Shown piece by piece: positions 21,697-33,600 of a stretch of 35,929 bases of DNA. Under the pieces are notes generated by a model, which did no database searches, was not told the origin of the DNA, and worked only from the letters and a program-made list of their open reading frames with translations. Location of the stretch: positions 1 through 35,929 of the forward strand of contig NW_019091470.1 of the NCBI RefSeq assembly GCF_001949145.1. The letters are read 5' to 3'. The stretch is from Acanthaster planci. Lineage: Eukaryota; Echinodermata; Asteroidea; Valvatida; Acanthasteridae. A program made the position numbers and the translations under genes. Every line of letters begins with the position of its first letter. Positions within the stretch are counted from its first letter, which is position 1.

Positions 21697-24600
21697 CTGG
21701 AAAGAAGATGACAAGACATAGGAATATTCACCACCGGTGATATGCGCTAAGCTCTCTGATGGCAAAGACGGTAGCAGCTAATTAACGAGTGGTCAGATTG
21801 TGGACAGTGGGTGGTGATCTCATGTTACGTTCTGCACCAGAGAGGACTTTCTATGCTAAGGTTATCGAGTACTAAAAACCAAAGAATTGAATCCTGAACG
21901 AAGTCTGGAAGATCTTGCATCTCTGGGCTGTTCACGATGTTAAAACGGTCTGGTCGTCTCATTTTCTCATGGCCAACGGACGGCAGGCTGGACCCAACTT
22001 GGGCAAGCTGGAGCACAAGCTATAGTTCAACCGCAGGCCAACTGCCATACAGCCACTCTAGACTGACCCTACTTCCTACTTAAACCACTTGCTGTGGAAT
22101 CCCATCGTCGCTCAATTGTCAATGCGTTAAAGTCTCTGCCATCTCACAAATAATTAGTTATCACGTCAACAGTTCCCTCTGTAGTTATTATGAGAAGTGG
22201 TATTGATAACCAGCGATGCAAGCTTTACCCTCTGGGTCTGATTCCAGATGGTCGCCTAGACTAGTCTGAACGTCCAGCATTCGAGTGGTGCCGGTTGAAC
22301 TGTGATTAACTAACGATCGTTGATAAACTTACTCAGACCCTGGTCGATCTTGCTGGGCCGCGCACGCTTGCAGCGGCAGACCACCAGCTTGATCAGCTGG
22401 TAGACGTGACAGAAGATGATCAGCGGCGGGGCAAGGAAGGGCTTCTGCTCGTAGTTCATGGTGAGGTGGTAGCGCTGGAACTGCCAGAGCTGCCGGGCGA
22501 TGGAGTTGACGGCGTTGAAGGTGTTACTGACAGGAAGAGGCAGAAGAGAATGTTTATAAAGACGAACAAAGAAATTGACTGGAGTGGGATTTGAACCTGC
22601 AACCTCCAAAGTACCCCTACCGGTGCTCTACCAACAAAGCTATCCAGCCCTACGTTGGTGGCTCTTCCCATTGTCAATATCATTGCTCGGGGGGTGCTAG
22701 TCAGAAGCCATAAACCCTGAAACACCATGTACCTGGGGATCAGACGAGATAGTCTGGGTATAAACCTACGGAATCAGGGACTGACAACCCCATTCACATG
22801 TGGACCGGGCTGAGAACTGAACCTGGCCACAGAGAAGAATACTGAGGAGAGAACCAGCAACGGCCACAACCTCCAGCTTCCCGGTGCTGACATCTTCCCC
22901 AGTCGAGCAACCAGCTTGCCAGAGTAAGCTTGTGGCTTGTTTCGTAAGTCCTCGCAGGGTTACTGAGCACACAAGCATTTATAAAGACGCGCTGGTGCAG
23001 GGCAAGACTCCCAAAAGTGGCATCTTACAAAAAAACGACCACTTACTTGAATACAGCAATCAGCAGGCTGACGAGTAGAATAATGGTAACCACGAGATAC
23101 ACAGCCATGGCGATGGGCACGGTCCAATGACCAGGTGGACAGGGGCCTTTCTCCGTCCCCTCTCCGCAAGGAGCTGATGGAAAAAGAAACAATTGGTGTG
23201 AACATACAAAACCAGTTTGCAACCAGGCAATGTGATGTACTGTCTGAGACACCGTAGCTTCACTGCTCAAGAACAGTCACGTCGCAAGCTGTGAGAGTGG
23301 ATGCAAAAATCGCTGATGTCATGAAAATATCCACTTGTACCTTATCTGCATCACAAAGCCATTGCATCCGAAGGTGTTAAAGGCATGTGGTCCGAAACTG
23401 AATACTGTGACCACCCGTGAATCTGATCACCAACAGGAAAGAGCACAGAGATAAGAACGGATAGAGAAGAAATGATAAGGGGACCATGGCTCCCGGATCC
23501 ACTCTTGGGGCATCGCCTGAACTCACGGTTGATTTTATCGGCGTAGACCTCCCCGTAGATCATGAAGTAGGGCTCCTTGAACACCTCCCGCAGCAGGATC
23601 CAGGAGAACTCTTCATTGGGATTCAGGACCGACTGCCGCACCACGCCGAAGCCCATCAGGAACAGGATCAGGAGAATGATGAAGTAACACATGTCGCGCA
23701 TCTGGAGGAAGAAGAAATCCCAAAGGGAATCACTGCGATGAGGAAACAAAGGCTGCATTTTTCAAGTTGAGCCTTTACTACGCATAAATATGGACAGGCC
23801 CACAAAAAGTGGTGGTCAGGTTTGAGTGTCAGGCCAATTTACATAGAACTTGACCCAAGGCCAATGAACTTTAATCTCATCCTAAGGTGCATGTTTAATT
23901 CACTGCAGTTTTGAACTAAAACTGTACGTTGGGACTTTTGAAACTTCTCTAACTCTAACAGTCGTCAAATCCCCCTACAAGGGAAGGATTGAGGACCGTT
24001 AGGATTACTGAATATTTTGTAGGCAATTAGAAACTAATAAATGAGCTCTCAATTCATTCCTTATGCCCATGGTCGGTCAGTCGGTCGGTCAGTCAGTCAG
24101 TAGATCTTTAATAATTGTAGACAGACATTCAAAACATGTACGGTACATTGCCTTATTTTTCAGAAGAAATTCCCACTCTGAAATTGGTCTAATTAGAAAG
24201 CAGCATGTGTGAAAACTGACCATCTTGCCGATCATGTTGACGAACGGCCCCAGGTAGATATTGATGCTGAGTATCTCCAGCACCTTCAGGTACCACATGA
24301 TGATGACCACGCAGTAGATGACGCGGCCGGCCGACTTGGTGGCCGGAGCAAAGCGGAAGCCCATGCCCACCAGGAAGAAGATGATGGCCAGGGCTTCGTG
24401 GAGATGCCAATAGGAGGAGTAGAACACCCTCAACTTGAGGGACAAGCGGATGGGCTCAGAGGCGAGAATCTGTGAAAAAGTAAAAACAAAGAGGAAAACA
24501 AAATTTGCGCAAAAACAGTGGCTTTCCCAAGGTTCTCTGTTCTGAGTACTGTTTATTAGTTCAATTATTAGTTGTATTACTTCAAGTATCAGTTTCAGTA

Positions 24601-27600
24601 TTTACTTTTAATAGGGAGCGTCTCGAACAATGGACACGAACATTGTCAGATGTAAATTTTAACAATGTGATTCGTAAGAGCCTCGACAAGCTCGTTTAGG
24701 TAGCAGGTTTGTGCTTTGAGGATCTTCCTGTGAGAGGATTGGAGCATGAGGAGAAATTCCCAAAATACCAGCAGAAGAGTTGTTGACAATGACAATTTTG
24801 GCACAGAAAAAATAAACAATTTACACCTGTTTTACAATAATATCCCACAACAAAGATGCTAAACACTGACGACAAACCCCTCTAAATTTTTTTCAGAGTT
24901 CGTAGCTGAAACAAAATAAACAAGGAATAGATTCGGTCCAAACCAAATCTATTCCTTCTGGCAAGCACTGGATCTTGAGGAGGAATCGTTGCGCCAACAT
25001 TCGATTGTCAAAAAAGCTGGATTTTTAGCCAGGTAAAGTATGTCATGTGATGCTTCGGCCTTACCTCTCGCACATGTTCCATCCCTGAGGTGACGATGTA
25101 CGAAATGACAAGGAACTCGTAAAAAGGTGGAAAATCTGGTAACTTGACCAACACCATGTAGTTATACAGGCCCATGAAACCGAAAAAGCAAATCTGAAAA
25201 GAGGACAAAAAAAAGGTGAAAAGATTTAAAGGTGATTGACCTACCTGAAAACAGATCCGAACACTGAATTTGACAACACATTTCATTTGTTATAAAATCC
25301 TAGACATTAGAAAGTAAGTCACAAGCTAAACTAAGTCACAAGCTATTCGAATAGACTGTGATAAAAGAACTCCCTTGTTACTCTTTGCCTGATCACTTAT
25401 GACCGGTCTTATGGAAGGACTTAAGGTTGATTCGACTACAGCAGTGACAACTAATATTGAGATAGGACTAGTTCATCAGGAAAAATTAAATATTTAAGAG
25501 CATATAAGTGATTATGACATCTAAAATGATTTCTAGATTTAAGTAGCACCGACAGAAATCAAAGGAAAAAAATGCAATAATTTTATTTAGAAGGATAAGA
25601 AGAATTGTTGAGGGTTAGGAAAAGGTGAACGCTAATACCGTGTAAGCCCAAAACTTTGTCATGGGGGACTGGTAGAACTCGTACACCTTCTTGCCCAGAC
25701 GAAGCTGCTTCCTCGGAGGGGAGACAGACGAGGTCATGAGGTCAGTGGTCATCTGCGGGGAAGTGGGCTTCAGGGGTTGGGTGGCCTTCCCGTCCAGTGA
25801 CTGCATCTGCACGGGTCAGAGATCAAGACAGTAACAATGATAAAAAACCAAAACTGAAGTACTAGCGAAGAACTTGATTGCAACAATGAAGTACTAGTGA
25901 GGTACTTGACTACAACAAAGAAATACTAGTGTGGTATTTGAACACAACACTGAAGTAACAGTAAAGCATTCAACTAGAATACTGAAGCATTTATGAAGCA
26001 CTTGACTGAACACTGCAGTCTTTGTAAAGCACTCAACTGTAACACTCAATTACACAGTCCTGCAGTACTGGTAAACTACTTGACTTTAAAAAAAATGAAG
26101 TGCTAGTAAAGAACTCAACAACGATACAAAAGTGATGTACGAGTGAAGCTACAGCTGCAATACCGAGGTACTGATGAAATGTGTGGTTCCCACACTGAGG
26201 TACTAATGAAGTACTTGATTTCAACATTGCTTTACCCCGACTCCATCTTCCTCGTCCTCCTGCAGGTGATGGAAGGAGGTCTGGGAGCCGCTCCCCGGGT
26301 CCTCTCCTTGCTCCTCCGAGTCCGAGTCGGCCAGGTCGTGCATGTGCTCCTCCAGGGTCTGGGGCATAAGCTGCAGCTCCTCCTTGCTCTTGAAGCTGAC
26401 CACGCAGAGGATGGCTGGTGGGAAGAGCAGGGCGAAGATGACCTGACACAAAGACACAGGGAGCTCAACTGGTTAGAGCTAACCCCCTCTGATCTTTCAA
26501 AATCAATCCAACTAAAATTCTGGAGGATTCAGGATGATTCATAAAGGTTTGAACTCAGCTAATATTAACTCATGGTACTTCTGGCTCCTTGAAAGTTCAA
26601 GTACAAAGAAAGTGTCATTGGTTTCCTGCAAAATGGAGGATTTGGGATGATTCAGAGAGAGTTGTCCTTAATTTTTCTATATCCTCCAAGTCACTTCAGC
26701 ATGCCACACTGCACAGAAAGTTACAGACATCCGCACGCTCCCAGGAATACTTCGGCAAAAACTCTGGGATGCAAGAGGCACGCTTACACTCTACTTCCCT
26801 GCTTACCAGTTTGTGATACAAAGCTTCAAGCAACACTTAACCAGAACAAAACACATGTAAGACTGGACTTTCTGCTTAGGATGGCACGACCGTCTTGCTC
26901 CTGAATATGATAAAAAATCCTGCACACAGGGCCTCGTCTTAAAGCTTGAGTCTACCGCTTGGTCTAGGTATTCACTTGCTGCAACTTTACATGTGGCTGT
27001 GGCTATCGAGACACATTTCAGACACCATCCGACCGCACTCACCCTGAGGTTTATGTACTTAGTGGTGACCATGCCGCCCAGCCACAGGTCGCTCATCAGT
27101 CGCTGGCAGCAGGGGTGGGCCAGGAATTCACGGTTCTTGCCGGCCGCCGCCAGGCTGAGCGAGGTGTGCTTGCTCCAGTTGTCCAGCTGGACCGTCAGCA
27201 GCTGGATGGTGGTGTCGTCGTCCGCCCGGTAGCACTGGTCTAGGAGTTCCACAGACAACTGCTGGAACTCCCTAGATCGGTGTGGAGGTGGTACAGAGAG
27301 ATGCGACAACTTTGCATTAGAAGCCATTTTGGGTCTCAAAGTCTAATCTATCATTTGCCATGTTTCTTTCAAGCACTACACTTCAAGCCATATTCCAATC
27401 ACTTGGTGCGACCCTATGCACAGCAACCCAACTTGGAAACAAAAAGGCATCATACAACACTTTATACGTGATCTCACATCACAACTCTATCTGTCTACAG
27501 CTGTACGAGAGCGGGGCAGAACAGTGGTTACGTATTTTCTAACACTAACTAGGTGTCAATATATGCTTGACACCTCTTGCAAATAGAAGGAAAGTTGCAC

Positions 27601-30600
27601 CTTCACCACTTGGAGGCAAACAGTCCAAGGTGAAAAGTTGGAATTTTAAGATGCCTTCTCAAATAGAAAGTTGGTCACATTTATCTGTTTTTCAACAGCT
27701 CTTTTGCCCATGAAGATGAGGCTCTAAAGATTTTTGCTGTTGCCTTCAGACGGCAGGCCATTTCCAGATGATGCAAAAAAAAACAAACAATCCCTCACTC
27801 AGAGTATTTGCGCAGCTCGTCACCAATTTCCATCTCCATGTTGACAGCGTCGGCCGTCCTGGCCAGCTCCTTGTACAGCTTGCTGGCTACCAGGGCCTTG
27901 GCCATGGCCTCCTCGTCCTGGGCCCACATGAAGAGCGCCATGCACTGGCGGCCCATCAGCACCGCCCAGACGAACAGCTCGTTGAAGGGGAAGTTAAGGG
28001 TGTCAGTGAACTTGTAGATGGTCTCGCTGTTCTGGATGGTGTCGGTGATGAAGTTGAAGGACAGGCCCTGAAACCGATGACAAACATTTTGCTTTTAATC
28101 ATTTTGCAGCCACTTTTAAGTACACATTTGCAGCAAAGCCGGTTTGGGGACTTCCCTTCCATATCCATAATAAGAACTCTCAGGGTTCCAGTTGGCAAAT
28201 TTTAGACGGTAGCCAATTTTCAGCAGAATGCGTGCTTTTTACAGCAAGTTCCTTTTTTTAAATGTAATACTGAATAAAATTATTTTTCTTGCCAACTGCT
28301 CAGGATTACGGCCAAAGTTTAATAACTGTTTGCCATTCAGCAATGATGATAAAAATCTGCCAGGAAAAATTCATTAAGCTTGCTAGGGTGAGACTCGAAC
28401 CCACGACCTCCTGTGCCGAAGCCCTAACCGCTCAACCATAGACTTGTCACAGTCAGCTGGCCACTTTGCATTTAATGTAGCAGTGAGTACCAATGTGAAG
28501 ACTGCTGAAGCTTTAGCTTCAATATGTATTGAAGCAAGTGACCAAATCATTAAATCAGTAATTCAACTCTTTGCAAAGCTGCTTGTTCATTTGATATTAT
28601 GTTGGCCTCGGTTTCGCTGCACCTACCCGCTTGATTGACGTTTGGTAGAGGGCCTTGAAGCGTCGTTCTTTGAACGTGGACTGGTAGGTGCCTCCCATCA
28701 GACTCTCCATGGCTAGGCCGACGTCGTACAGCGTGTATCTCTGGATGTAATTCACCTGCACAACCAACGCTCGATAGTCAGGTTTACAATGCTTTATTGT
28801 AACAATTTCCTTGGCATGCAACAACACATATTTCTGTACTCTATCCAGATGGGATGCCAGTCCATTGCAGGTAATCCAAAGCTAAAATGGCCCTTGTTTA
28901 TACCCCTGAGTGGTGAGGGGCAGATATGGGTGGTATGCGGCTTGCTCGAGGACAAAAATTGCAACCAACATTTTGAAAAAGCTGCTTCCGAACTATGGTC
29001 TTTTCATCAACCTCCTAGGTCCACAGAGAAAAAAAAAAGAAGATCTTTCAACTAAATTCTTAAAATGGCCTTCTGTCTTCCATTACTTTCCCTGTTGAAC
29101 TCTGTATGGCCATTCTTAGGGAATGACGGCAACTGTTTAATTTTTATGCTCATTTAAATTTCCATATTCACGGCAAAACTGTGTTGTCGTCTTAGGCCAA
29201 ACCTGTTTCGTTGCCAGAACTTATCCTAATTCTCAGTTTTCTCAGAGGTCAAATTCTTAAATTATCTTTGTGTTTTGCATGGTTAAAAATTAAACGTCTC
29301 ACAAAAGTACAGAAATTGCTCAGTTTTATTTAACAGAAATTTGTGTAAACTATGATTTGATGTTTTTTACAAGTCTTTTGGTCAAAAGAACCAGTTATGC
29401 TTGGTAAAAGAAAGAAAAATTCAGATATCTAACCTGCTTAATATCTCTAATGAGATGATGCAGCAGACAGGTTGGGCCAGGTCTCTACAGAAACGCAAAT
29501 ACAAACACAAAAAGAACCAGGAGGAAGACAAATTATGAATTGGTTTCAGCTTTGAAGAAGAGTTAAAGCTTAAATCCATTCCACACATTTGTATGCTTTC
29601 TGAAACAGGACTTTTCAAGAAATGTATCACTGCACTGCAAAAGGTGAAAGAAGATCTTCTGGTGTCATTGCGGTCATGGCAAGGCCCTCACATACAGACT
29701 AGTGATCTGTTTCACTGAAGTTAACAACTGGCTTTTCCTGTTATTACCCGACTGATCAAAACCCCAGGAAGCTACAAAAAACTCGATCTTCACAAGCCAC
29801 TAAATTGATTCGCCTCACCGTGTTGTAGAGCTCTTCCAGCCTGGCTATCGTCAGGAACTTCTGCATGTTGACGCCGTTGTCCTTGAGCAGCTTCACAAAC
29901 TCCACCTTGTCCTGGATCAAGGCTTCCATCATGATGTTCTCCAGCACATTCTCCTATGAAAAAGACGGATGTGATGCAAGAAAGAAAACACACAAGCAAG
30001 TGTCAGACCTTCGCAAATCACCAACTGTCAGTTTGATTTGTAAGATGTAATTTTTGCATCCAAGAGATGTAATTTCAAAATTGGGTGTTTCAGAAATACG
30101 CATCAAAGGGAAAGAACTTGCTCTTTTGACTTGAACTGGCCAGCTGACTGCAGCGTGCTCAGTGGATGTCTGCACTAGTAGCAGGTTAAGATGCCTGCAC
30201 TAGTAAGCAGGAGGGTGTGGGTTCGAGTCCCACCACAGTAAACTTCTGTTATTTCTGTCATGGGCAATTACTCAGATGTCAAATGGATATGCCCCAGGAA
30301 AAATTGTTGAATAAAAAAAAAATCATTCAAGTCTGATACCTGCCATGCGCGAGTGCAAACCAGAGAGTAAATACTTTTATCGTTTTGATTTTCACATGAG
30401 CTTTCAGATTGTAACATTCAATTTACAGAATGCCTCTGCAACTGATTTCCACATATTCATGCTGATTTAGAACTCTTGGGAATAGGTCCACAAAGTGGAC
30501 TTTTTAAAGGATTTCTAAGCCTTTTACATTTATGATCAAAATATCATAAATCATCCAAATCACATAGGGCCGATATAAATGAGATAGACAATAGTTGGCT

Positions 30601-33600
30601 GGCAAAATTGAAATGCCACAAACTTTGAAAAATACTCCAAACAGAATTCTACACGTCACTTGGTCAGGTTGATCAAGAAAGACATAGTGATGCGAAAGAA
30701 TTTCGAGAAAAATTTGGCCAGAATTGCACTCCCTTCCTCGCGACAAAAATAAGCTCTGTTTTTCCCCCACCTCATACATGGCAATAACAGCACACGCCGC
30801 AATTTCAAATGTCACGAACGTCCTCAGCATATTAAAATGCCACGCAGGAACATTTTCAGCGCAAGGCCAGCCCCGAGCAAGACCACATCACAGCAACGCT
30901 CCCCCTCCCCCCCCAGCAAAACCTGGAACAAGCCCTCGGTCCCTGCAGCAAACCAGCTGGGCAAACACATGGGCAACTCAACTCAGAAAGCGAACACCTT
31001 TTTTTAATCAATTCGGGTGAATCTTACCAAATAACTGGAGCATCCCTGAGACATTTTTTTTCATGAGGGCCAATCTCCCGAGAATGTTTTCTTTTTTTTT
31101 TCATTTCGGCCCATTCATTTGACCTTCCTACACGCATGAGTCACCAATTATGTGCGGTCCCCCCAATAAACATCAATTTAAATCACCTCATTCATTTTGA
31201 CACGACAGCATGAAGGTAGCCCTGCTGAAAGCGACAGTCAGTGGTCTATGTAACGATGACTTATCCCCTTGTTTAAACCCTCCGACTTATATTCTGGACC
31301 ATTCCTACTGTTATATAAATATGCTAATCAGCACTCGTAGAATCAATGCATAATTCAGTGCACTAGCATACCGGAGGAGCAAGCTTGGTGATTTTTTTTT
31401 TTCAATTGGCTTAGATGATAAATTTAGATGATTTTGTGAAGCAACAGTATCAAAGTTGAGCAAGGCTCACACCGACACTGAGAATATCTTGGTCTAGAGG
31501 ATCCGCTGTCCTATCATGTGCTACAAGTGAATCGGAATCTGGGAGGCAAACTGCAGCTTTTCCGTACTTGTGAAACTGCTAAAATCGGAAGGGCACATTT
31601 GACAGACAATTAAGAATGTCCTAAAGTGGGGGCGTGGCTTAATGATTAGGGCGTGACAACTTCCGATCACAGGGTCGGGTTCGAATCCAGCAGTTTTTGC
31701 ATGTTACGGCCTTGCGTAGGTCATTTGACCCCTACTCGCCCATCTCCATCGAAGCATATAAATGGATACCAGTGAAGGTAGAGGTAGGATGTGCACTGAT
31801 ATCGGCTGCTGAAATTCGTCCCATGGCCCGATGAACAGGGGTAATAATTCGAACACTGTTTTGACAGCAGTACAGGTAGGTATGTCGGCTATATAAATAC
31901 AAGTTACAGCTCACCTGCCAATCACGGCCATGTACAAATATCTGCGACTTGGCAATGTCGGCCCGATTCCAGGCCAGGCAGAGGCTGAGCTGATCCACGT
32001 AGGAGCGCGTCTGGGCTTTGAGGAGGGCGGTCAGGATGGCCACATCAATGTCGATGTCGTCCTCACTCAAACAGAACAAGGTGATCTGTGACAGATATGA
32101 AAAAAAAAAACAACCCTGGCTTCATTTTACAGCATGTGCTTACCGTTGTCCGATTATCTACAATGCAAAATTAAAGGGATGGTCGGAGCAATTTGTTCTT
32201 ATGACCTTTCAAATCCTTTTGTTACACCAGATCATGCCAGGCCCTTGAAATGCAATCAAGAGGTTATAAGATTTTGCAGGATCGTGGAATACTACCTCAC
32301 CTGGGTATTGAAGCCACTTAAATTTCAGAGCCAAGAATGTTCCGTGGCCAAAGCTTCCTGCACTGTCACTGACAGATAGGAGGCAAGAAAAGGCCCTGAA
32401 GCATTTTTCCTTCTTTGTTTTTTTAAATATGAGGACACTTTTGGTTTATTTCACCCCTGTCCATCATATGCAAAAAGACCAAATATCTAGCCTATCACCT
32501 GAAAAATCTCTTACCAAATCCTGATCTTTTGCCCCCCCCCACTTTTTGCCACTTTCCCTTATAAAAAAAATGGTTGTGAATCCATCCTTGTTCACAGTGT
32601 AGGACACTTTACAGGTTCCTGGCAAGAATGCCAGGGACGTTGGCAGTTCAGAGAGCTTAGCAATCATTTCCGGACGGACGTACCAATTCTTTCTTCTTCA
32701 TGCACAGCATGAGCTCCACGAAGAGTTTGTCGGCCTGCTCCTGGCGCAGATGGAAGGTGTGCTTCATGGTCTCCAGGAGCTGGTCCTTGAGAGATTCGTC
32801 CATGGTGCTGCGAGGAGAGACCAGAGAAACAGAAACTTGATCCAGACTTTGTTATCAGAAACTTTTTGTTCTGTCCCCACTGAAAAGAGAGCATCTCTGA
32901 GGTTGCATTTAACCTGCCAGTCATCACAAGATCCGACGGTGACATTGTTCTGTGGGACTAGCTCTCCCAGTCTCAGAATTGGCACCTACTGCAACTGCTC
33001 TGAGCGACAAGGTCCCATACACTTTTGAAACTGTTGCGTTTTGCTACAAGTAGGACGATTGGGTCTGGTAAACCATGACTTACTTTCCAACAAAGATAAA
33101 TTGACCCACCCCCCCAAACCTCCCAACCCCGCCCCCCAAAATAGAGAATCTTACCCGTCTTCCTGAGCATATTTGTGAGTGAATGCTATGATGTCGGCTG
33201 CACGCCCCGTGCCGTCAAAGACGACCACAGGGATAGGGGGACGGCTGGTCACGTTGTTCAGGATGTTGCGGATGGTAGACGCCCCACCCTCGATGACTAC
33301 ACTGACGAGGGGCACTCGCCGATCTGAGGGGTTAGAAATATAAACCCCTTCAAAAAATTCTGAGGAAATCTTTACATCAATGAACCCTTTGGCTCTGTGG
33401 GGCCCACTGTGCCGGCCAAAACACATAAATCCACAATGCAGTCCCATCAACTTCCCATAATTATTTCCAATGCTTGACTGGCAGAATATAACACTGGTTT
33501 TAGCAAGTTTTCTTGTAAAAAACTTCCAAGGGAGTTACATGCACTACGGTTGCAGGCCACAGCCTTCAGATGTGGCCTTATAGTTGTAGGCCCATGTCTA

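Larger units (their letters stand above)
22333..25806 (-). other. trpm: TRPM exons 12-17 (visible): transmembrane helices, pore and TRP box
   Basis: S1 spans the exon 12/13 join ([21 protein letters not shown]). S2 is in exon 13 ([17 protein letters not shown]). S3 and S4 are in exon 14 ([33 protein letters not shown]), followed by [11 protein letters not shown]5 and pore helix are in exon 15 ([37 protein letters not shown]). The filter region GEVYADKIN keeps the acidic residues associated with divalent permeation. Exon 16 has the extracellular cysteine pair (PPCGEG, GPCPPG) and S6 (ending LLIAVFN). Exon 17 holds the TRP box [10 protein letters not shown] and PPLIIF. Exon 12 has two in-phase acceptors six nt apart (exon starts 25806 or 25800), so a two-residue splice variant is possible. 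Confidence 0.92.
29954..31914 (-). other. Longest visible TRPM intron (about 2 kb)
   Basis: GT-AG intron between the AWNRAD exon and the VKLL exon. Besides two tRNA-like pieces it holds a C-rich run near 30901-30915 and several poly-T tracts. No additional exon was recognised. Confidence 0.7.

Noticed and set aside
26143-26544. 133-codon plus-strand frame
   Set aside because: Antisense to TRPM pre-S1 exon and minisatellite; no family motif.
22577-31692. Functional tRNA genes inside TRPM introns
   Set aside because: A and B boxes are present but acceptor and T stems do not pair properly, so SINE or pseudo-tRNA is preferred.
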